Below are positions 48,646 through 60,678 of a stretch of 64,000 nucleotides of DNA, piece by piece. Made by a program: the position numbers and the translations under genes. Each line of letters begins with the position of its first letter. Position 1 is the first letter of the stretch. This stretch comes from an uncultured Chlorobiaceae bacterium (GTDB lineage: Bacteria > Bacteroidota > Chlorobiia > Chlorobiales > Chlorobiaceae), in contig CAIJGA010000001.1 in the NCBI GenBank assembly GCA_903820085.1, positions 62,001-126,000 of the forward strand. Reading direction: 5' to 3'. The notes beneath the pieces were generated by a model that saw nothing but the letters and a program-made list of their open reading frames with translations, searched no databases and was not told where the DNA came from.

Positions 48646-49377
48646 TCACTCGATGGTGATTTCGTCCATAAAAATATAGCCGACGGAATGGGAGGTCTGG
48701 ATGGGAGAGAGTGAGCAGCAGGATTGTATTTTATAACGAAGGCGGTTGACCAGAGATTGCAGGGAGTGGTTGCCGGATTCATTGTTGAAGTAGCCAAGGT
48801 TTTTCAGCAGTTCAAGACGTGCAATCACCGCTTTTTGGGGAGAGACAAGCATGGTCATAAAGTCAAGCTCTTTGGTCGTGAGTTTGATGCATACCCCAAG
48901 AGGGCTCTGAAGCGTCCATTGCATGGGAATGAGACGCCATGCTTCCGGCAGAGGCGGTTCCGGAGGTTTTTCAGTAATAAAATGTGCTGAAGTGGGAATG
49001 CGGCTGAGAAGGGTTGCTATGGAGACCGAGAGTTGACGGAAATCGACCGGTTTGACGAGATAGATATCTGCCCCTGCCTGATGACCGGCAAGTTGGTCAT
49101 CAATGATGGCACGGGCTGTAAACATGATGATACGTATGTCGGTGTTTTTTCGGACGTATTCGGCCAGGATCAGACCGCTCTGGTCAGGAAGACCGACGTC
49201 GATGATGGCTACCGCATAGGATTTGGCGAATATTTGCTGGTAAAATTCTTGCGCTAAGCCTACCCCGGTGACCTGGTATCCGTCAAGTGTCAGATATTTG
49301 ACAACACTTTCACGCAGAGGTTTGTCATCTTCGACAACGATGACATGACGGTTATTCTGTGGAATATCCTGTGTCAT
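48646..49377 (-). CDS. Response regulator with receiver and winged-helix domains
   Basis: 243 aa. Receiver (about 10-130) with the acidic pair VVEDDKPL, phospho-Asp (AIIDVGLPDQSG), Thr switch (MFTARA) and Lys (LVKPVD). The C-terminal domain (about 150-240; LTTKELDFMTML, then QSLVNRLRYKI and SHSVGYIF) fits the OmpR/PhoB winged helix. Its ATG overlaps the kinase stop (ATGA), so the two are translationally coupled. Targets unknown. Confidence 0.9.
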   Translation of the reverse strand: MTQDIPQNNRHVIVVEDDKPLRESVVKYLTLDGYQVTGVGLAQEFYQQIFAKSYAVAIIDVGLPDQSGLILAEYVRKNTDIRIIMFTARAIIDDQLAGHQAGADIYLVKPVDFRQLSVSIATLLSRIPTSAHFITEKPPEPPLPEAWRLIPMQWTLQSPLGVCIKLTTKELDFMTMLVSPQKAVIARLELLKNLGYFNNESGNHSLQSLVNRLRYKIQSCCSLSPIQTSHSVGYIFMDEITIE

Positions 49378-51470
49378 AAATTTTTAGGTGCAGGCATGAC
49401 TGATGAGTTTTCCAGTGGTAGTTCGCAAACAGCGTCAGCGAGAGGAATACGAACGGTTGCAACAATATGTGAAGCCACAGAGTCAAGCCGGACCTGACCA
49501 TGATGCTGTTCAATGATCTGCCGGACAAGCCAGAGGCCTACACCAGCCCCGGCAACATTGTTGCTGTTGGCTCCCCTGGTAAATTTAGCAAAAAAATCTG
49601 CACCCTCTTCACTTTTAAAGCGCTCACCCTGATTTTGTATTGTTATGACTACGTCACCCTGATCAATATGACTTTCAACCTCAATAACAGAAATCGACGG
49701 AGAGTATTTGGCCGCATTGTCAAAAAGGTTGAACAATGCAATTTTAAGTTGTTGAGGATCACCGACAATGTTTTGGTTTCTGGCAGCCTCGGTGTAGTTG
49801 AAAGTACGATGAGGCCATATAGTAAGCATGAGTCCAAGCTGCAAGGAAAGAAAAGGAGCAACCGCAATAATCTGAAACTTGCCATGTAGGCCCGGGGCTG
49901 TCAGACGGCTTCGCTTCAGGGAAACATCCATGACATCAACAAGCCGGTCAACAGCAAGGTGCATTGCACTGAGCTCTTCATCATATCCGGACTGTTTGCC
50001 TCTTCCCTCCTGGAGATCAATAAGATCGAGGTTTCCGCTGATAACAGCAAGAGGAGTACGATATTCGTGTGATAACATGGAGAGAAATCGATGTTGCTGA
50101 TCAAGAGCCTGGCGTTCAGCCACAAATGCAACTTCAAGCATCTCCTTGCTTTTGCGAAGTTCCTGCGTCATATCGCTGGCAAGGGCAAGTGCCTTTTGTT
50201 CAGTCTCTTTTGCAATATTGAGTGCCTGCTGGACCCTCTCCGTCAGCACCCGTTCAGCTATAAGTACCCGTCTGGAGAGCGCTATAGATATAAGGGTTAT
50301 ATGGAAAAGGGATGTGAACTGAACAGTATTCATATCCCATAAAAAGCCAAGCGGTATGATGCCCATAAGACGAAGCAACATATGAAAATAACCGAGAGTG
50401 CTGACAGCAAATGCGACAACAATAAATATTCCGACTCCGGGGAATTGAGCACGTAACCTTACGCTCAAGGACAACTGTATGACAACCAGGGTTAATGTTC
50501 CGATAAAGGCAAGCGGAGCAATAAGCGGATAAAAACCTAAAGGAACCGCTGCCATTGTCAGAAATCCAAGCAATGAGAGAAAGCGCATATAGCGCAGACT
50601 CCATGAACCTGCAACCGAAAAAAAGAGTTTACGGGAGAATTCGCTGTAAACCAGAATATTTGCACCAATTCCACCATAGATGAGATAATCTGAGACCTGA
50701 TGTACTATTGAGGGAAATAAAAGGGTCAATACCCCTTCAGCGGCGAAGTTAAAAATTATTCCGACCAGTAGGTAGAGGGAATAATAGAGAAAAAGGGTGT
50801 CTCGAGTTGAAATATAAAAAATTGTGTTTATCACAAGGAGCGTCAGGGCGATGCCGAGAAAGGCTGACTGGAGGATGACATGAAGATTTGTGTAGTCGCG
50901 CAGGTCTTCGGTTGTGTGAATATTTCCAGCAAGACTGATTGAACTGTTTGAGAAAACCCGTGCATAGATAATTACCGGTGCGGACGCGGGCAGAACAAGT
51001 GGAACAACAAAGTCGGGATGGAGTACAGGACGCTGAAGGGCTGGGATATGGTTACCAAGGCGCACGATATAATAGGAGGAGGCAAGCGAGGGGTCATGCC
51101 CGGGAGTCTGAATATAGAGCGTCAGATAATTGACGTAATTCGGTTTAAGCCTGAGCCAGCCCTCTGCAGGAAATGAAGCATTGCGTTCGATGGTGAACCG
51201 GAGCCAGCAGGCTTCACGCTTATAGCCGTTATTGAGGTTACCTTCAAGAGGGTGAAAACGGCCGTTCTTGGCTGCTTTCAGTACGTCAGTAAATCCGAGG
51301 CTTAAAGAGGGGTCTTTCATGAGCTCCATATGCCCTGCCAGGTCATATGCGCTGCGCCCACCAAGTTGCAGTGGCGCAGCAGATGCTTGAGGAGAAAAAA
51401 GAAGGGCGAGCAAAAGAAAGATACCGGCAAGAAGAGTCTGCTGTGGTGTATGGGCAAAGACGGTTTTCAT
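49374..51470 (-). CDS. 7TMR-DISM sensor histidine kinase
   Basis: 698 aa. Signal peptide (about 1-31), an extracytoplasmic 7TMR-DISM extracellular domain (about 35-190; FHPLEGNLNNGYKREACWLRF, written in part), seven membrane helices (about 195-400), a coiled coil (about 405-455), HisKA with LSHEYRTPL and HATPase with NLFDNAAKYSP and GVGLWLVRQI. DISM domains often bind carbohydrates or other small ligands. It heads a kinase/regulator/receiver operon on the minus strand. Substrate sensing is unknown. Confidence 0.9.
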   Translation of the reverse strand: MKTVFAHTPQQTLLAGIFLLLALLFSPQASAAPLQLGGRSAYDLAGHMELMKDPSLSLGFTDVLKAAKNGRFHPLEGNLNNGYKREACWLRFTIERNASFPAEGWLRLKPNYVNYLTLYIQTPGHDPSLASSYYIVRLGNHIPALQRPVLHPDFVVPLVLPASAPVIIYARVFSNSSISLAGNIHTTEDLRDYTNLHVILQSAFLGIALTLLVINTIFYISTRDTLFLYYSLYLLVGIIFNFAAEGVLTLLFPSIVHQVSDYLIYGGIGANILVYSEFSRKLFFSVAGSWSLRYMRFLSLLGFLTMAAVPLGFYPLIAPLAFIGTLTLVVIQLSLSVRLRAQFPGVGIFIVVAFAVSTLGYFHMLLRLMGIIPLGFLWDMNTVQFTSLFHITLISIALSRRVLIAERVLTERVQQALNIAKETEQKALALASDMTQELRKSKEMLEVAFVAERQALDQQHRFLSMLSHEYRTPLAVISGNLDLIDLQEGRGKQSGYDEELSAMHLAVDRLVDVMDVSLKRSRLTAPGLHGKFQIIAVAPFLSLQLGLMLTIWPHRTFNYTEAARNQNIVGDPQQLKIALFNLFDNAAKYSPSISVIEVESHIDQGDVVITIQNQGERFKSEEGADFFAKFTRGANSNNVAGAGVGLWLVRQIIEQHHGQVRLDSVASHIVATVRIPLADAVCELPLENSSVMPAPKNL

Positions 51471-51525
51471 AGGTATTAAAAATGTCGCATGAACCGGCCA
51501 CGCCTTATACCGCAGCTTCCGAAAA

Positions 51526-52425
51526 TCAGCTTCCGATGTACTCCTTCAATATCTTGCTGTACGCCGACTGGCGGAGCCTGCGTATTGCCTTTTCCTTGAT
51601 CTGGCGCACGCGTTCGCGGGTCAGACGGAACTTTTCACCGATCTCTTCGAGCGTGAGGGGATTGTCCATACCGATTCCGAAGTAGGACTTGATGACGTCT
51701 GCTTCTCGAGGTGCAAGGACGGAGAGGGAGCGTTCGACCTCAAGGGTGAGGGAATCGCGGTTAAGGCCGTAATCGGGCAGATGGCCATCGTTCTGCAAGA
51801 CATCGAGCAGGCGGTTGTCATCACCCTGGGCAAACGGGGCATCGACCGAAACATGGCGTCCAGCTATTTTCAGGGTGTCGGCGACGTCCTGCGAATCCAT
51901 TTCAAGCAAGGTGGCCAACTCCCTTGTGTTCGGGTCGCGTTCAAATTCCTGTTCAAGCTGACTGTAGGCTTTGCTGATCTTGTTGAGCGTTCCTACCCGG
52001 TTCAGGGGAAGCCTTACAATTCGGGATTGTTCGGCCAGAGCCTGAAGAATGGACTGGCGAATCCACCATACGGCATAAGAGATAAACTTGAAGCCGCGGG
52101 TTTCATCAAACCTCTTGGCGGCCTTGATAAGACCAAGATTTCCTTCATTAATAAGGTCACCGAGGGTCAGCCCCTGGTTCTGATACTGTTTGGCCACAGA
52201 AACAACAAAGCGCAGGTTACCCTTGATCAGCTTGTCAAGAGCGCGTTTCGCCCTCTTGTATTCGGTCGTATCGACTGGCATATCAAAGCCTTCTTTGATT
52301 GCCTTGGTCAGCTTGACCTCATCTTCGGCTGTCAACAGGTCATATTTTCCTATCTCCTGCAGGTAACGATCGAGAGAAAGGCTCTCACGATTGGTTATCT
52401 GTTTGCTTATTTTGAGTTGCCTCAT
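51526..52425 (-). CDS. rpoD: Primary sigma factor RpoD (short form)
   Basis: 299 aa, lacking region 1.1 and the large non-conserved insert of proteobacterial RpoD, as in Bacteroidota/Chlorobiota. Region 2 ([33 protein letters not shown]), region 3 and region 4.2 ([20 protein letters not shown]) are all intact. AAGGAG sits 9 bases before the ATG, an unusually good ribosome site for this window. It directs housekeeping transcription. Confidence 0.95.
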   Translation of the reverse strand: MRQLKISKQITNRESLSLDRYLQEIGKYDLLTAEDEVKLTKAIKEGFDMPVDTTEYKRAKRALDKLIKGNLRFVVSVAKQYQNQGLTLGDLINEGNLGLIKAAKRFDETRGFKFISYAVWWIRQSILQALAEQSRIVRLPLNRVGTLNKISKAYSQLEQEFERDPNTRELATLLEMDSQDVADTLKIAGRHVSVDAPFAQGDDNRLLDVLQNDGHLPDYGLNRDSLTLEVERSLSVLAPREADVIKSYFGIGMDNPLTLEEIGEKFRLTRERVRQIKEKAIRRLRQSAYSKILKEYIGS

Positions 52426-52597
52426 GTATAACGTCTCCTTGCGAACTTCAGCGTTTTAACTTTACTGACAGCTTGCAGGGGCAAGCCGGAAAAGTCGGAA
52501 GATATTATTAAAAGCTGATTAAATCTAATAAAAGTTTTTTCCTTCCTTCCGCAAGCCATCAGGTCGCGGCAAACAGCTTCAGCATACTCCCTTTTCA

Positions 52598-55309
52598 TCA
52601 GTCACTAAGCACTTCAAGATTACTGGTGAGTTTTTCGAGGGTTTCCTCGGCCTCCCTGAGTTTTTCACGCTCTTTTGAAATAACATCTGGCGGGGCATTG
52701 TCTGCAAAACCCCTGCTTGCCAACTTCTTGTGAATTGAACTGACATAGGAAGCAATATTACCAATCTCTTTCTGAAGCCTGGCACGTTCTTTATCGAATG
52801 ATATCAACCCTTCGAGCAGCACAAATAGTTCATTTCCCTCAACGACGGAACCTGCTGCATGATTAGGACGCTCTGCATCTGCCATGAGCTGGGGAATGCA
52901 TTGCCCAAGCGCCGCAATCAGCGGAAGATTGGCTGCAATAAGGAAACGGTCGCTCTCATTGCCAGGCCTGAAAAGAACAGAGGCCTTGCTGCTGTGGGGA
53001 ACGCCGAAGAGTGAGCGGAGACTTCTTACCTCCCCCACCAGCTTCTGTATCAGGGAAAAACCATGGAGATCGATGCCTGCAAGTTCACTGTCGGAAAGAG
53101 GCATAGGCGAAAGGGCAACACTTTCTTCCGAGGGACGCTGAAGAACCTGGTGCCAAATCTCGTCGGTAATGAACGGCATCACCGGATGCAGCGCCTTGAG
53201 AGTGCCGTCAAGCACATGCACTGCTAGGCAGACCACCTGCTGTGCCTCTTCTCTTGTCAACTCTCCTGAAAGCCTGACCTTCATGGCTTCCAGATACCAG
53301 TCGCAATAGTCGCGCCAGAAAAAGTCATAGAGATTCTTGACAATATCATTGACCCTGAACTGCTTAAAAGCAGTGTGATAGCGCTCAAGCATGCCATGAT
53401 ATCCGGCCAACAGCCACTGCCCTGCAAGATCACCTGTTGCGGAACGGGGATTGAAATTGAGATAGACGGAGGAAAACTCTTCGTGATCGCGGAAGTACTT
53501 CTCGCGCTGCATGAAGACCAGGCGGGATGCGTTCCAGATTTTGGTGGCAAAATTCCGGCCGAGTTCGCACTTTTCCTCACCGAAAAGGACATCCTGCCCG
53601 AGCGGCGCAATATAGATAATGGTAAAGCGCAGGGCATCGGTACCGTAGGTATCCATAACCTTGATGGGGTCAGGCGAATTGCCGAGTGACTTCGAGAGCT
53701 TGCGCCCCTTCATGTCACGAATAATGCTGGTAAAATAAACGTCGCGGAAAGGAACCGTCCCCTTGAAATAAAGCCCGGCCATCACCATTCTGGCAACCCA
53801 GAAAAAAATGATATCCGGCCCCGTTACCAGCGTATCGGTCGGATAAAATGCCCGGAGATTTTCATTGTCACTCTGCTTGTCTGTCCAGCCGAGTGTTGTC
53901 AGCGGCCAGAGCCACGAAGAGAACCAGGTATCGAGTACATCATCGTCCTGCACCAGCTTGTCGGTACCGGCAAGATGACAGGCCTCTTCATAGGAGGCGG
54001 CAACCCATACCTTGCCGTCACTGTCGTACCAGGCCGGAATGCGGTGCCCCCACCAGAGCTGACGGGAGATGCACCAGTCACGGATAGTTCCCATCCAATG
54101 ACGGTAGGTGTTGATCCAGTGCGGGGGATGAAAGCGTATTTCACCGTCATTGACAACCTGCAGGGCCGCTTCAGCCAGAGGTTTCATCTTGACAAACCAC
54201 TGCTCGGAAAGATAGGGTTCAACAACCACATCGGCCCGTTCGGAATAACCGACATTGTGTTCATACTCCTCAACACGGACAAGATTGCCAAGCTCTTCAA
54301 GATCGCGAAGAATTTTTTCGCGGGCAACAAACCGGTCCAGGCCACCATAGCCAAACTCGTCGGTCATTTTGCCATCTTTGCCGACAACGGAAAGGATCGG
54401 AAGATTATGGCGCTTTGCAACCTCATAGTCGTTGGCATCATGAGCCGGAGTGATTTTCAGTGCACCGGTACCAAACTCAATATCAACATAGTCATCAGCA
54501 ATAATGGGAATATAGCGCCCTGCAACCGGCACCACGGCAAGCTCGCCTACCAGAGCGGCATAACGGGGATCTTTGGGGTTGACGGCAATGGCAACGTCGG
54601 CCAGAATGGTTTCAGGCCTGACGGTAGCAATGGTGATGAATTGGCCGGGATGACTGACTAGGGCATACTGCACATAGACCAGACTGTCCTTGCGGGGCTT
54701 CATGATCACCTCTTCATCCGAGAGTGCCGTCTGTGAAACAGGGCACCAGTTGATGATGCGGGTACCACGGTAAATCAATCCGTCACGGTAAAGGGTAACG
54801 AAGGCATTGATGACCGCCTTTGAGGGGCCTTCGTCCATGGTAAAGATGTTGCGCCGCCAGTCACAGGAGATGCCGAGCCGGCGAAGCTGGCGAAGAATGA
54901 GGTCACCATACTCATCCCTCCACTGCCAGACATGGCCCAAAAACTCCTTGCGTCCAAGATCGTGGCGGGTTATCCCCTCTTTTTTCAGCTTGCGCTCCAC
55001 CACCGTCTGCGTTGCAATGCCGGCATGATCGGTACCGGGAAGCCACAGGGCCTCTTTGCCGGTCATGCGGCTGTAACGGATAAAAATATCCTGCAACGTA
55101 TGGTTCAGCACATGGCCAAGCGTCAGACTTCCCGTCACATTCGGCGGGGGCATGAGCACGGTATAGGGCTCTTTACCCTTGTCGAGCACGCGGGCGCTTT
55201 CGGCATGGAAACTGCCGATTGCCTCCCAGTGCGCACTTCCCCACCGCTCTTCGACATCGTGATGATTATAGCATTTTTCCAGATTGAATATTTCGGTCTG
55301 ATCGCTCAT
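52598..55309 (-). CDS. valS: Valyl-tRNA synthetase
   Basis: 903 aa. Charges tRNA-Val with editing. HIGH-type TLGH in [13 protein letters not shown], the KMSKS equivalent KLSKS ([10 protein letters not shown]), [11 protein letters not shown], and a C-terminal coiled-coil arm (about 835-900; [16 protein letters not shown]). Standard length and start. It follows clpP on the same strand by 17 bases. Confidence 0.97.
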   Translation of the reverse strand: MSDQTEIFNLEKCYNHHDVEERWGSAHWEAIGSFHAESARVLDKGKEPYTVLMPPPNVTGSLTLGHVLNHTLQDIFIRYSRMTGKEALWLPGTDHAGIATQTVVERKLKKEGITRHDLGRKEFLGHVWQWRDEYGDLILRQLRRLGISCDWRRNIFTMDEGPSKAVINAFVTLYRDGLIYRGTRIINWCPVSQTALSDEEVIMKPRKDSLVYVQYALVSHPGQFITIATVRPETILADVAIAVNPKDPRYAALVGELAVVPVAGRYIPIIADDYVDIEFGTGALKITPAHDANDYEVAKRHNLPILSVVGKDGKMTDEFGYGGLDRFVAREKILRDLEELGNLVRVEEYEHNVGYSERADVVVEPYLSEQWFVKMKPLAEAALQVVNDGEIRFHPPHWINTYRHWMGTIRDWCISRQLWWGHRIPAWYDSDGKVWVAASYEEACHLAGTDKLVQDDDVLDTWFSSWLWPLTTLGWTDKQSDNENLRAFYPTDTLVTGPDIIFFWVARMVMAGLYFKGTVPFRDVYFTSIIRDMKGRKLSKSLGNSPDPIKVMDTYGTDALRFTIIYIAPLGQDVLFGEEKCELGRNFATKIWNASRLVFMQREKYFRDHEEFSSVYLNFNPRSATGDLAGQWLLAGYHGMLERYHTAFKQFRVNDIVKNLYDFFWRDYCDWYLEAMKVRLSGELTREEAQQVVCLAVHVLDGTLKALHPVMPFITDEIWHQVLQRPSEESVALSPMPLSDSELAGIDLHGFSLIQKLVGEVRSLRSLFGVPHSSKASVLFRPGNESDRFLIAANLPLIAALGQCIPQLMADAERPNHAAGSVVEGNELFVLLEGLISFDKERARLQKEIGNIASYVSSIHKKLASRGFADNAPPDVISKEREKLREAEETLEKLTSNLEVLSD

Positions 55310-55326
55310 GATAACATCGGTCGGGG

Positions 55327-56004
55327 TTAGTCCTTCTTGTCAGGAAGGGGACGTTTCTGGAAAATAGCGTCGATAATACCGTAATCAAGCGCTTCCTGGG
55401 CATTCATCCAGCGATCCCTTTCCGAATCCTCCCTTACCTGCTGTACATCCTTGCCGGTATGACTGGCAAGCAGTTCGTCGAGCAACAGGCGGATTTTCTC
55501 TATCTCCCGAGCCTGGATAACAATATCGGTCTCCTGTCCATGTGCGCCGCCGGATGGCTGATGAATCATGATTCTTGAATGGGGAAGCGATGCCCTCTTG
55601 CCTTTTGCTCCGCTTGCAAGCAGAAATGCACCCATGCTTGCCGCCATGCCGACGCAGACAGTCGAGACATCGGGACGGATATACTGCATGGTGTCATAGA
55701 TGCCGAGACCGGCAGAGACACTGCCGCCCGGAGAGTTGACATAGATAAAAATATCGCGCTCAGGATCCTCTGATTCGAGAAAAATAAGCTGGGCCATGAT
55801 CAGCCCTGCAACGTGTTCGTCAATACCGCTGCCGAGAAAAATAATGCGTTCCCGCAGAAGCCGTGAAAAAATATCGAATGCCCGCTCGCCACGCCCGGAA
55901 GTTTCTATAACCATGGGCACAAGGGTATTGGTAATCCCCTCTTCAATAGCCCCGGAATACATTTTTCTGGCATGGTGCTCAAAACCGAAATTAATATTAG
56001 CCAT
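55327..56004 (-). CDS. clpP: ATP-dependent Clp protease proteolytic subunit
   Basis: 225 aa. Serine protease barrel that works with ClpX/ClpA. Catalytic Ser123 (GMAASMGAF) and His148 ([10 protein letters not shown]) are present, with the conserved Asp in [16 protein letters not shown]. The start is the ATG at 56004 ([10 protein letters not shown]); the frame runs to 56097 but the extra 31 residues are unconserved. clpX is not adjacent. Confidence 0.95.
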   Translation of the reverse strand: MANINFGFEHHARKMYSGAIEEGITNTLVPMVIETSGRGERAFDIFSRLLRERIIFLGSGIDEHVAGLIMAQLIFLESEDPERDIFIYVNSPGGSVSAGLGIYDTMQYIRPDVSTVCVGMAASMGAFLLASGAKGKRASLPHSRIMIHQPSGGAHGQETDIVIQAREIEKIRLLLDELLASHTGKDVQQVREDSERDRWMNAQEALDYGIIDAIFQKRPLPDKKD

Positions 56005-56269
56005 AACTGCCCTGTCGTTTGAGTTTGGTAAGTCTTTTGGTAACCAGATGGAGATCGGACCTGCCTTACGGTCATTCAGGCCCAATATCCGAACCACTGA
56101 TACGAATGGTTAAAATACGTAGTGACAACAACAAATCAAGAACTCCGGTTCCAATTAGCAAAAAAGGATGCTTTCTGCCAAAACGGAAGAGCCGGAAAAC
56201 TGAAACTGTTTCAAAATGCAACAGTTTCTCTATATTGCTCTTCAAAAACCACAAAAAATATTGAGGAAC

Positions 56270-56920
56270 ATGCAGGTACGGCTCATCTCGGTCACCACTC
56301 CGCTGATCCAGGTTGAAAATCAGCCACTCTCCCCTGAAGGACTTATTGCTTACTGCGCAAGAGTGTCCAGTCCGCATCAGGAGACGCCCGATTATGAAAA
56401 ACTGCTTGCCTACTGTATTGCGCACAAGCACTGGAGCGTCTTTGAAATGGTGGACATGACCGTTGAAATTGTGACATCAAGAGCTATTTCGCCACAGATT
56501 CTTCGCCATAAAAGCTTTCAGTTTCAGGAGTTCTCACAACGCTACGCCAAAGCTCAGGAAATCGAGCGATACAGTCCGAGACGCCAGGACAGCAAAAACC
56601 GCCAGAACTCGCTGAACGATCTTGATGACGCAACAAGAACATGGTTTGATGAGGCGCAGGAACGCATTGCCCGATTGACGCTTGAAGCATACAACAAGGC
56701 TCTTGAAAAGGGTATTGCCAAGGAGTGTGCCAGAGTGCTCCTGCCGATGGCTACCCAGACAAAACTCTATATGAAGGGCTCCGTCAGAAGCTGGATCCAC
56801 TATCTGGAGGTGAGAACCGACAAAAGCACACAGCAGGAGCACCAGGAAATTGCCCTTGAAATCAAAAAAATTTTCATGGCACAATTCCCAGTGACGTCGG
56901 CCGCACTTGCCTGGCACTAA
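56270..56920 (+). CDS. thyX: Flavin-dependent thymidylate synthase
   Basis: 216 aa. Makes dTMP from dUMP with FAD and methylene-THF. The ThyX motif is [14 protein letters not shown] (79-92), with Lys at the position of the second Arg of the usual RHRxxSxNxxSxRY and Gln/Glu in place of the central residues; key Arg79, His80, Ser89, Arg91 and Tyr92 are kept. The ATG at 56270 has GAGG 3 bases before it; upstream ATG 56216 lacks similarity. The stop overlaps that of accD by 4 bases, tail to tail. Confidence 0.93.
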   Translation: MQVRLISVTTPLIQVENQPLSPEGLIAYCARVSSPHQETPDYEKLLAYCIAHKHWSVFEMVDMTVEIVTSRAISPQILRHKSFQFQEFSQRYAKAQEIERYSPRRQDSKNRQNSLNDLDDATRTWFDEAQERIARLTLEAYNKALEKGIAKECARVLLPMATQTKLYMKGSVRSWIHYLEVRTDKSTQQEHQEIALEIKKIFMAQFPVTSAALAWH

Positions 56921-57756
56921 CCCTTCAGCATACCAAGCAGACTGGTCAGTTCAGTTTTCAGATCCCGGCGATGGATAATACGATCAAGAAAACCGTGTTC
57001 AAGAAGAAATTCGGCTCGCTGGAACCCTTCCGGCAGATCCCTTTTGATGGTATCGCGGATCACTCTGGGGCCAGCAAACCCGATAAGGGCTTTTGGCTCG
57101 CTGATATTGATGTCGCCGAGCATGGCAAAGGAGGCGCTGATTCCACCCATGGTCGGATCGGTCATCAGAGAGATAAAGGGCAGTTTTCTTTCGCTCAGCC
57201 GGGTTAGTCGTGCCGCGGTTTTGGCCATCTGCATGAGACTGAAGGCGCCCTCCATCATCCTCGCTCCGCCTGACTGGGAGATCACCAGAAGAGGAGCATC
57301 CAGTTCGAGTGACTTGTCAACAGCACGGGCTATTTTTTCACCGACAACCGAGCCCATTGAACCACCGATAAAGCCAAAATCCATTGCTGAAACAACAAGA
57401 GGGCTGCCTCCACTTTCTCCATACGCATTTCGGCATGCTTCCGTTTTTCCGCTTTTTTCTATGGTGTCATGCACGCGGTCTGGATATTTTTTTGTATCGA
57501 TAAAGCCGAGAGGGTCAGCCGAACGCAAATTATCATCAAATTCAGAGTACTTGTCGTCGTCGAAAAGAAGTGAAAAATATTTATAGGGGGATATTCTGAA
57601 ATGGTGACTGCATTCCGAACAGGTAAAACAGTAATCTTCAAACTGTTTTTTATGAAGCATCGCTCCGCACTTTTCACATTTCCACCACAACCCTTCCGGC
57701 ATATCACGCTTGTCGGTCGGACGTATTGAGGGTTTTACCCGTTTAAACCAAGCCAT
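56917..57756 (-). CDS. accD: Acetyl-CoA carboxylase carboxyltransferase beta subunit
   Basis: 279 aa. Makes malonyl-CoA with AccA, AccB and AccC. An N-terminal C4 zinc ribbon (CEKC and CSEC) precedes the crotonase-fold carboxyltransferase ([33 protein letters not shown], written in part). The ATG at 57756 gives [11 protein letters not shown], the family start, over a TTG at 57762. accA is not in the window. Confidence 0.96.
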   Translation of the reverse strand: MAWFKRVKPSIRPTDKRDMPEGLWWKCEKCGAMLHKKQFEDYCFTCSECSHHFRISPYKYFSLLFDDDKYSEFDDNLRSADPLGFIDTKKYPDRVHDTIEKSGKTEACRNAYGESGGSPLVVSAMDFGFIGGSMGSVVGEKIARAVDKSLELDAPLLVISQSGGARMMEGAFSLMQMAKTAARLTRLSERKLPFISLMTDPTMGGISASFAMLGDINISEPKALIGFAGPRVIRDTIKRDLPEGFQRAEFLLEHGFLDRIIHRRDLKTELTSLLGMLKG

Positions 57757-57856
57757 TTTCAAAATAAGATGTAAAGGTTATACATTAAAGCTGAAGATAG
57801 GAAGTCCGCATGAGATCTCAAAAGCAGCCGGCAGAAAGAGGCATTATCATAGACTT

Positions 57857-60622
57857 ATGAACCCGGGAGTACCACCATTGTTGAACGTTAGAACCGTTTT
57901 CTGCATAGCAGCTCTTTTTGTTGCTCTCCTGCTCCCTGTAATTGGAGCACCTGTCGATGCCGTAGCATCACCGTCAACCATTATCTATCCCGACACGCTT
58001 AAAATCCCCATGCGCCGTTTTGCCCTCCGCCACGCGATGAGGCCAGCAAGAAAAACCGTCGGTCTTGCCCTGTCAGGCGGCGGAGCCAACGCTCTTGCAC
58101 AGATCGGGATACTCAAGGCGCTTGATGAAGAGGGTGTTCCCGTTGATTTTATTGCAGGCACCAGCATGGGTGCAATTATCGGCGGGCTTTACAGTTGCGG
58201 ATACAGCCCGAATGAACTGGAAGAGATCGCCAATACCTTGCCCTGGCAATCCATGATCTCTCTTCGCAATGATTATACCCGGTCAAACATTTTTCTTGAA
58301 CAGCAGAAAATCCGTGACCGGGCCTCCATCGCTATCCGTTTCGACAAACTGAAGCTTCTTATTCCTAAATCACTTAATTCCGCCCAGGCACTGACCGGAA
58401 CCATCGACCTGCTGGTTTTAAACAGTCTTTATAAGTCTTCAAACGACTTTTCTTCACTTCCGGTCAGCTTCAGGGCTGTATCGACCGATCTGGTGACGGG
58501 AAAGCGTATCACGCTCACTTCAGGCTCCCTGTCAGAAGCAATGCGGGCAAGCAGTACCGTACCGATTTTTTTTGAACCGATCATCCGTGACGGCTATCAA
58601 CTGGTTGACGGAGGACTCGTTGCAAATCTTCCGGTTGACGAACTTGATACCTTCAAAGCAAACTATAAAATTGCAGTCGATACTCACGGCAGCATGTACG
58701 CCACCGGGGGGGAGCTTAATCTGCCCTGGAAAGCGGCCGACCAAACCATGACCATCCTGACACAACAGCAATATCCGGCACAACTGGCAAAAGCTGACAT
58801 CGTCATCACTCCCGATCTCAGCGAGCATAAAGCCACTGATTTTTCCGATATCAAGGCTCTTGTGGATGCAGGCTATTCCAAAGGAAAAGTTCTTGCAGGA
58901 ACCATAAAACGCAGTATAGAAGGCAAAAGTTACCGCAGCACAGCAATTGGAGGGTACGCCAAAACCATTCATTTTCCCCAGGATCGTCCGGAATATCGGG
59001 AACACTACCTTATTGTTTCAGCCATTGTCCGCAATGCAACTGACCTTGCCCAGACCCTTCGGGAGCTCCTCGAAACAGATCTTTTCACCAGGGTCTATGC
59101 CGAAGTGGACAACCAACGCAAAACAGCCGTCTTTCACCTTGAACCGCTGCCCGTAATAAAAGATGTAACCGTAACAGGAGGGCCACCTGACTCACTTTCG
59201 CAGGAAGAGATCGAATCCTGCTTCAAGCCGGTATCAAAAACACTCTATACCAATGCAGCTGGGACCAAAGCTCTTGAAACTCTGGTAAAAAAATACCGGA
59301 AAAAAGGATACAGCCTCGTCACGATTGAAACCACAGCAATTGAGCATGGCACCCTTCTGGTAACCGTTTCATCCGGAAAACCTGACGATGTCGAGATACT
59401 CCGGAACAGGAGCTTCACCGGAATTACACCGATAGAACGGGAAATAAAAATCGATCCCGCACACCCGCTCAGCACTCGGAAAGCCGAAGAGTCTGTCGAT
59501 AATCTTTATGAAATGGGAGTATTCAGTCGTGTCTCCATCTCCGCAGAATCTCCTTCGGCATCACAGCCCGATAAAAATACGCTCATCCGATTTACGCTTG
59601 AAGAAAAAAACTCGTCAGTACTCCGGCTTGGATTGCGTTATGATGAAACAAACAACGCCCAGTTTCTCCTTGATATCAGAAATGAAAATCTTGGCGGAAC
59701 AAACAACTCTATCGGCGGCTGGCTGAAAACAGGTAGAAAAAGCAACAGCGTTGATCTTGAATTCAATATGCCGCGCATTGGACCGTCCCACCTGACGATG
59801 TCCTCACGCCTCTTTTTTGACCAGCATGAATTTGAAAACCGCAATTCTGAAGGCAACACCAATAATTACGGAATCCAGAAATATGGCTTCAACCCGGCTT
59901 TCGGTATAAGAATCCGAAAGAACGGACAGTTTATTGCCGATATGACCCTGCAAAATTCACAATCCTATGCTGAAAAGAGTACCGGCACAGCACTGCAAAC
60001 CGGAACGGCCAAAATGCTCTCCATCGGCACGCAGTTTACCCTTGATTCACGCGACAATCCCCTGCTTCCTTCGAAGGGAACCTATACGAACTTTCGTTAT
60101 GCGTTTACCCCTGCAATGCTTGACAATCACGAAAATCTCTGGCAGCTATCGGGGAACCATGAAGAGAATATCCGGCTTGGGCACAAAACCATGCTCCAGT
60201 TGTCGGGACTTTTCGGCATAAGCAGCAAAAACATGCCCCTGTCGCAGAAATTTTTTCTCGGGGGGCCGGGCACAACCTACAGCCAGCGGTTCATCGGGTT
60301 AAAAGAAAACGATCTTCCCTGCAATAATATGGCTGCTGCCGGAATGGACTTGCGCTACAAACCCTCATTCGACATTCTCTTTCCGACGTCGTTGCTCCTG
60401 CACTACAATGTCGGAAATGTCTGGAATGAACTGGATGACATCTCCGCAACACGCATTATTCACGGCGTCGGAACCAGCATGATTTGGGATACCCCTCTCG
60501 GCCCGGCAAGGGTTACCGTTTCAAAAGCTTTCCCGTTTTTCGAAAAGGCTCATAATATTGAATCCACATCGTTAAGATTTTCAGATACAATCTTTTATTT
60601 CAGTATTGGCCATAACTTTTGA
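57857..60622 (+). CDS. Patatin-like phospholipase fused to an outer-membrane barrel (type Vd-like)
   Basis: 921 aa. Signal peptide (about 1-37), patatin domain (about 66-270) with oxyanion GGGAN, nucleophile Ser103 in GTSMG, and catalytic Asp251 in DGG; then POTRA-like repeats (about 330-600) and a BamA-like barrel (about 610-921, ending in Phe). This order is that of PlpD-type secreted lipases, where the barrel exports the patatin domain. The frame opens at 57710, overlapping accD; I use the ATG at 57857. A TTG near 57878 with GGGAG upstream is another option. Likely hydrolyses phospholipids at the cell surface. Confidence 0.85.
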   Translation: MNPGVPPLLNVRTVFCIAALFVALLLPVIGAPVDAVASPSTIIYPDTLKIPMRRFALRHAMRPARKTVGLALSGGGANALAQIGILKALDEEGVPVDFIAGTSMGAIIGGLYSCGYSPNELEEIANTLPWQSMISLRNDYTRSNIFLEQQKIRDRASIAIRFDKLKLLIPKSLNSAQALTGTIDLLVLNSLYKSSNDFSSLPVSFRAVSTDLVTGKRITLTSGSLSEAMRASSTVPIFFEPIIRDGYQLVDGGLVANLPVDELDTFKANYKIAVDTHGSMYATGGELNLPWKAADQTMTILTQQQYPAQLAKADIVITPDLSEHKATDFSDIKALVDAGYSKGKVLAGTIKRSIEGKSYRSTAIGGYAKTIHFPQDRPEYREHYLIVSAIVRNATDLAQTLRELLETDLFTRVYAEVDNQRKTAVFHLEPLPVIKDVTVTGGPPDSLSQEEIESCFKPVSKTLYTNAAGTKALETLVKKYRKKGYSLVTIETTAIEHGTLLVTVSSGKPDDVEILRNRSFTGITPIEREIKIDPAHPLSTRKAEESVDNLYEMGVFSRVSISAESPSASQPDKNTLIRFTLEEKNSSVLRLGLRYDETNNAQFLLDIRNENLGGTNNSIGGWLKTGRKSNSVDLEFNMPRIGPSHLTMSSRLFFDQHEFENRNSEGNTNNYGIQKYGFNPAFGIRIRKNGQFIADMTLQNSQSYAEKSTGTALQTGTAKMLSIGTQFTLDSRDNPLLPSKGTYTNFRYAFTPAMLDNHENLWQLSGNHEENIRLGHKTMLQLSGLFGISSKNMPLSQKFFLGGPGTTYSQRFIGLKENDLPCNNMAAAGMDLRYKPSFDILFPTSLLLHYNVGNVWNELDDISATRIIHGVGTSMIWDTPLGPARVTVSKAFPFFEKAHNIESTSLRFSDTIFYFSIGHNF

Positions 60623-60678
60623 GCAGAACTTTTTTGTATTTTTATGCACCTGAAGCACCAGACACCGAAAACAAGCTC

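Noticed and set aside
57710-57856. Extended N-terminus of the patatin protein
   Set aside because: It overlaps accD, carries no signal, and would bury the signal peptide that begins at the later ATG.
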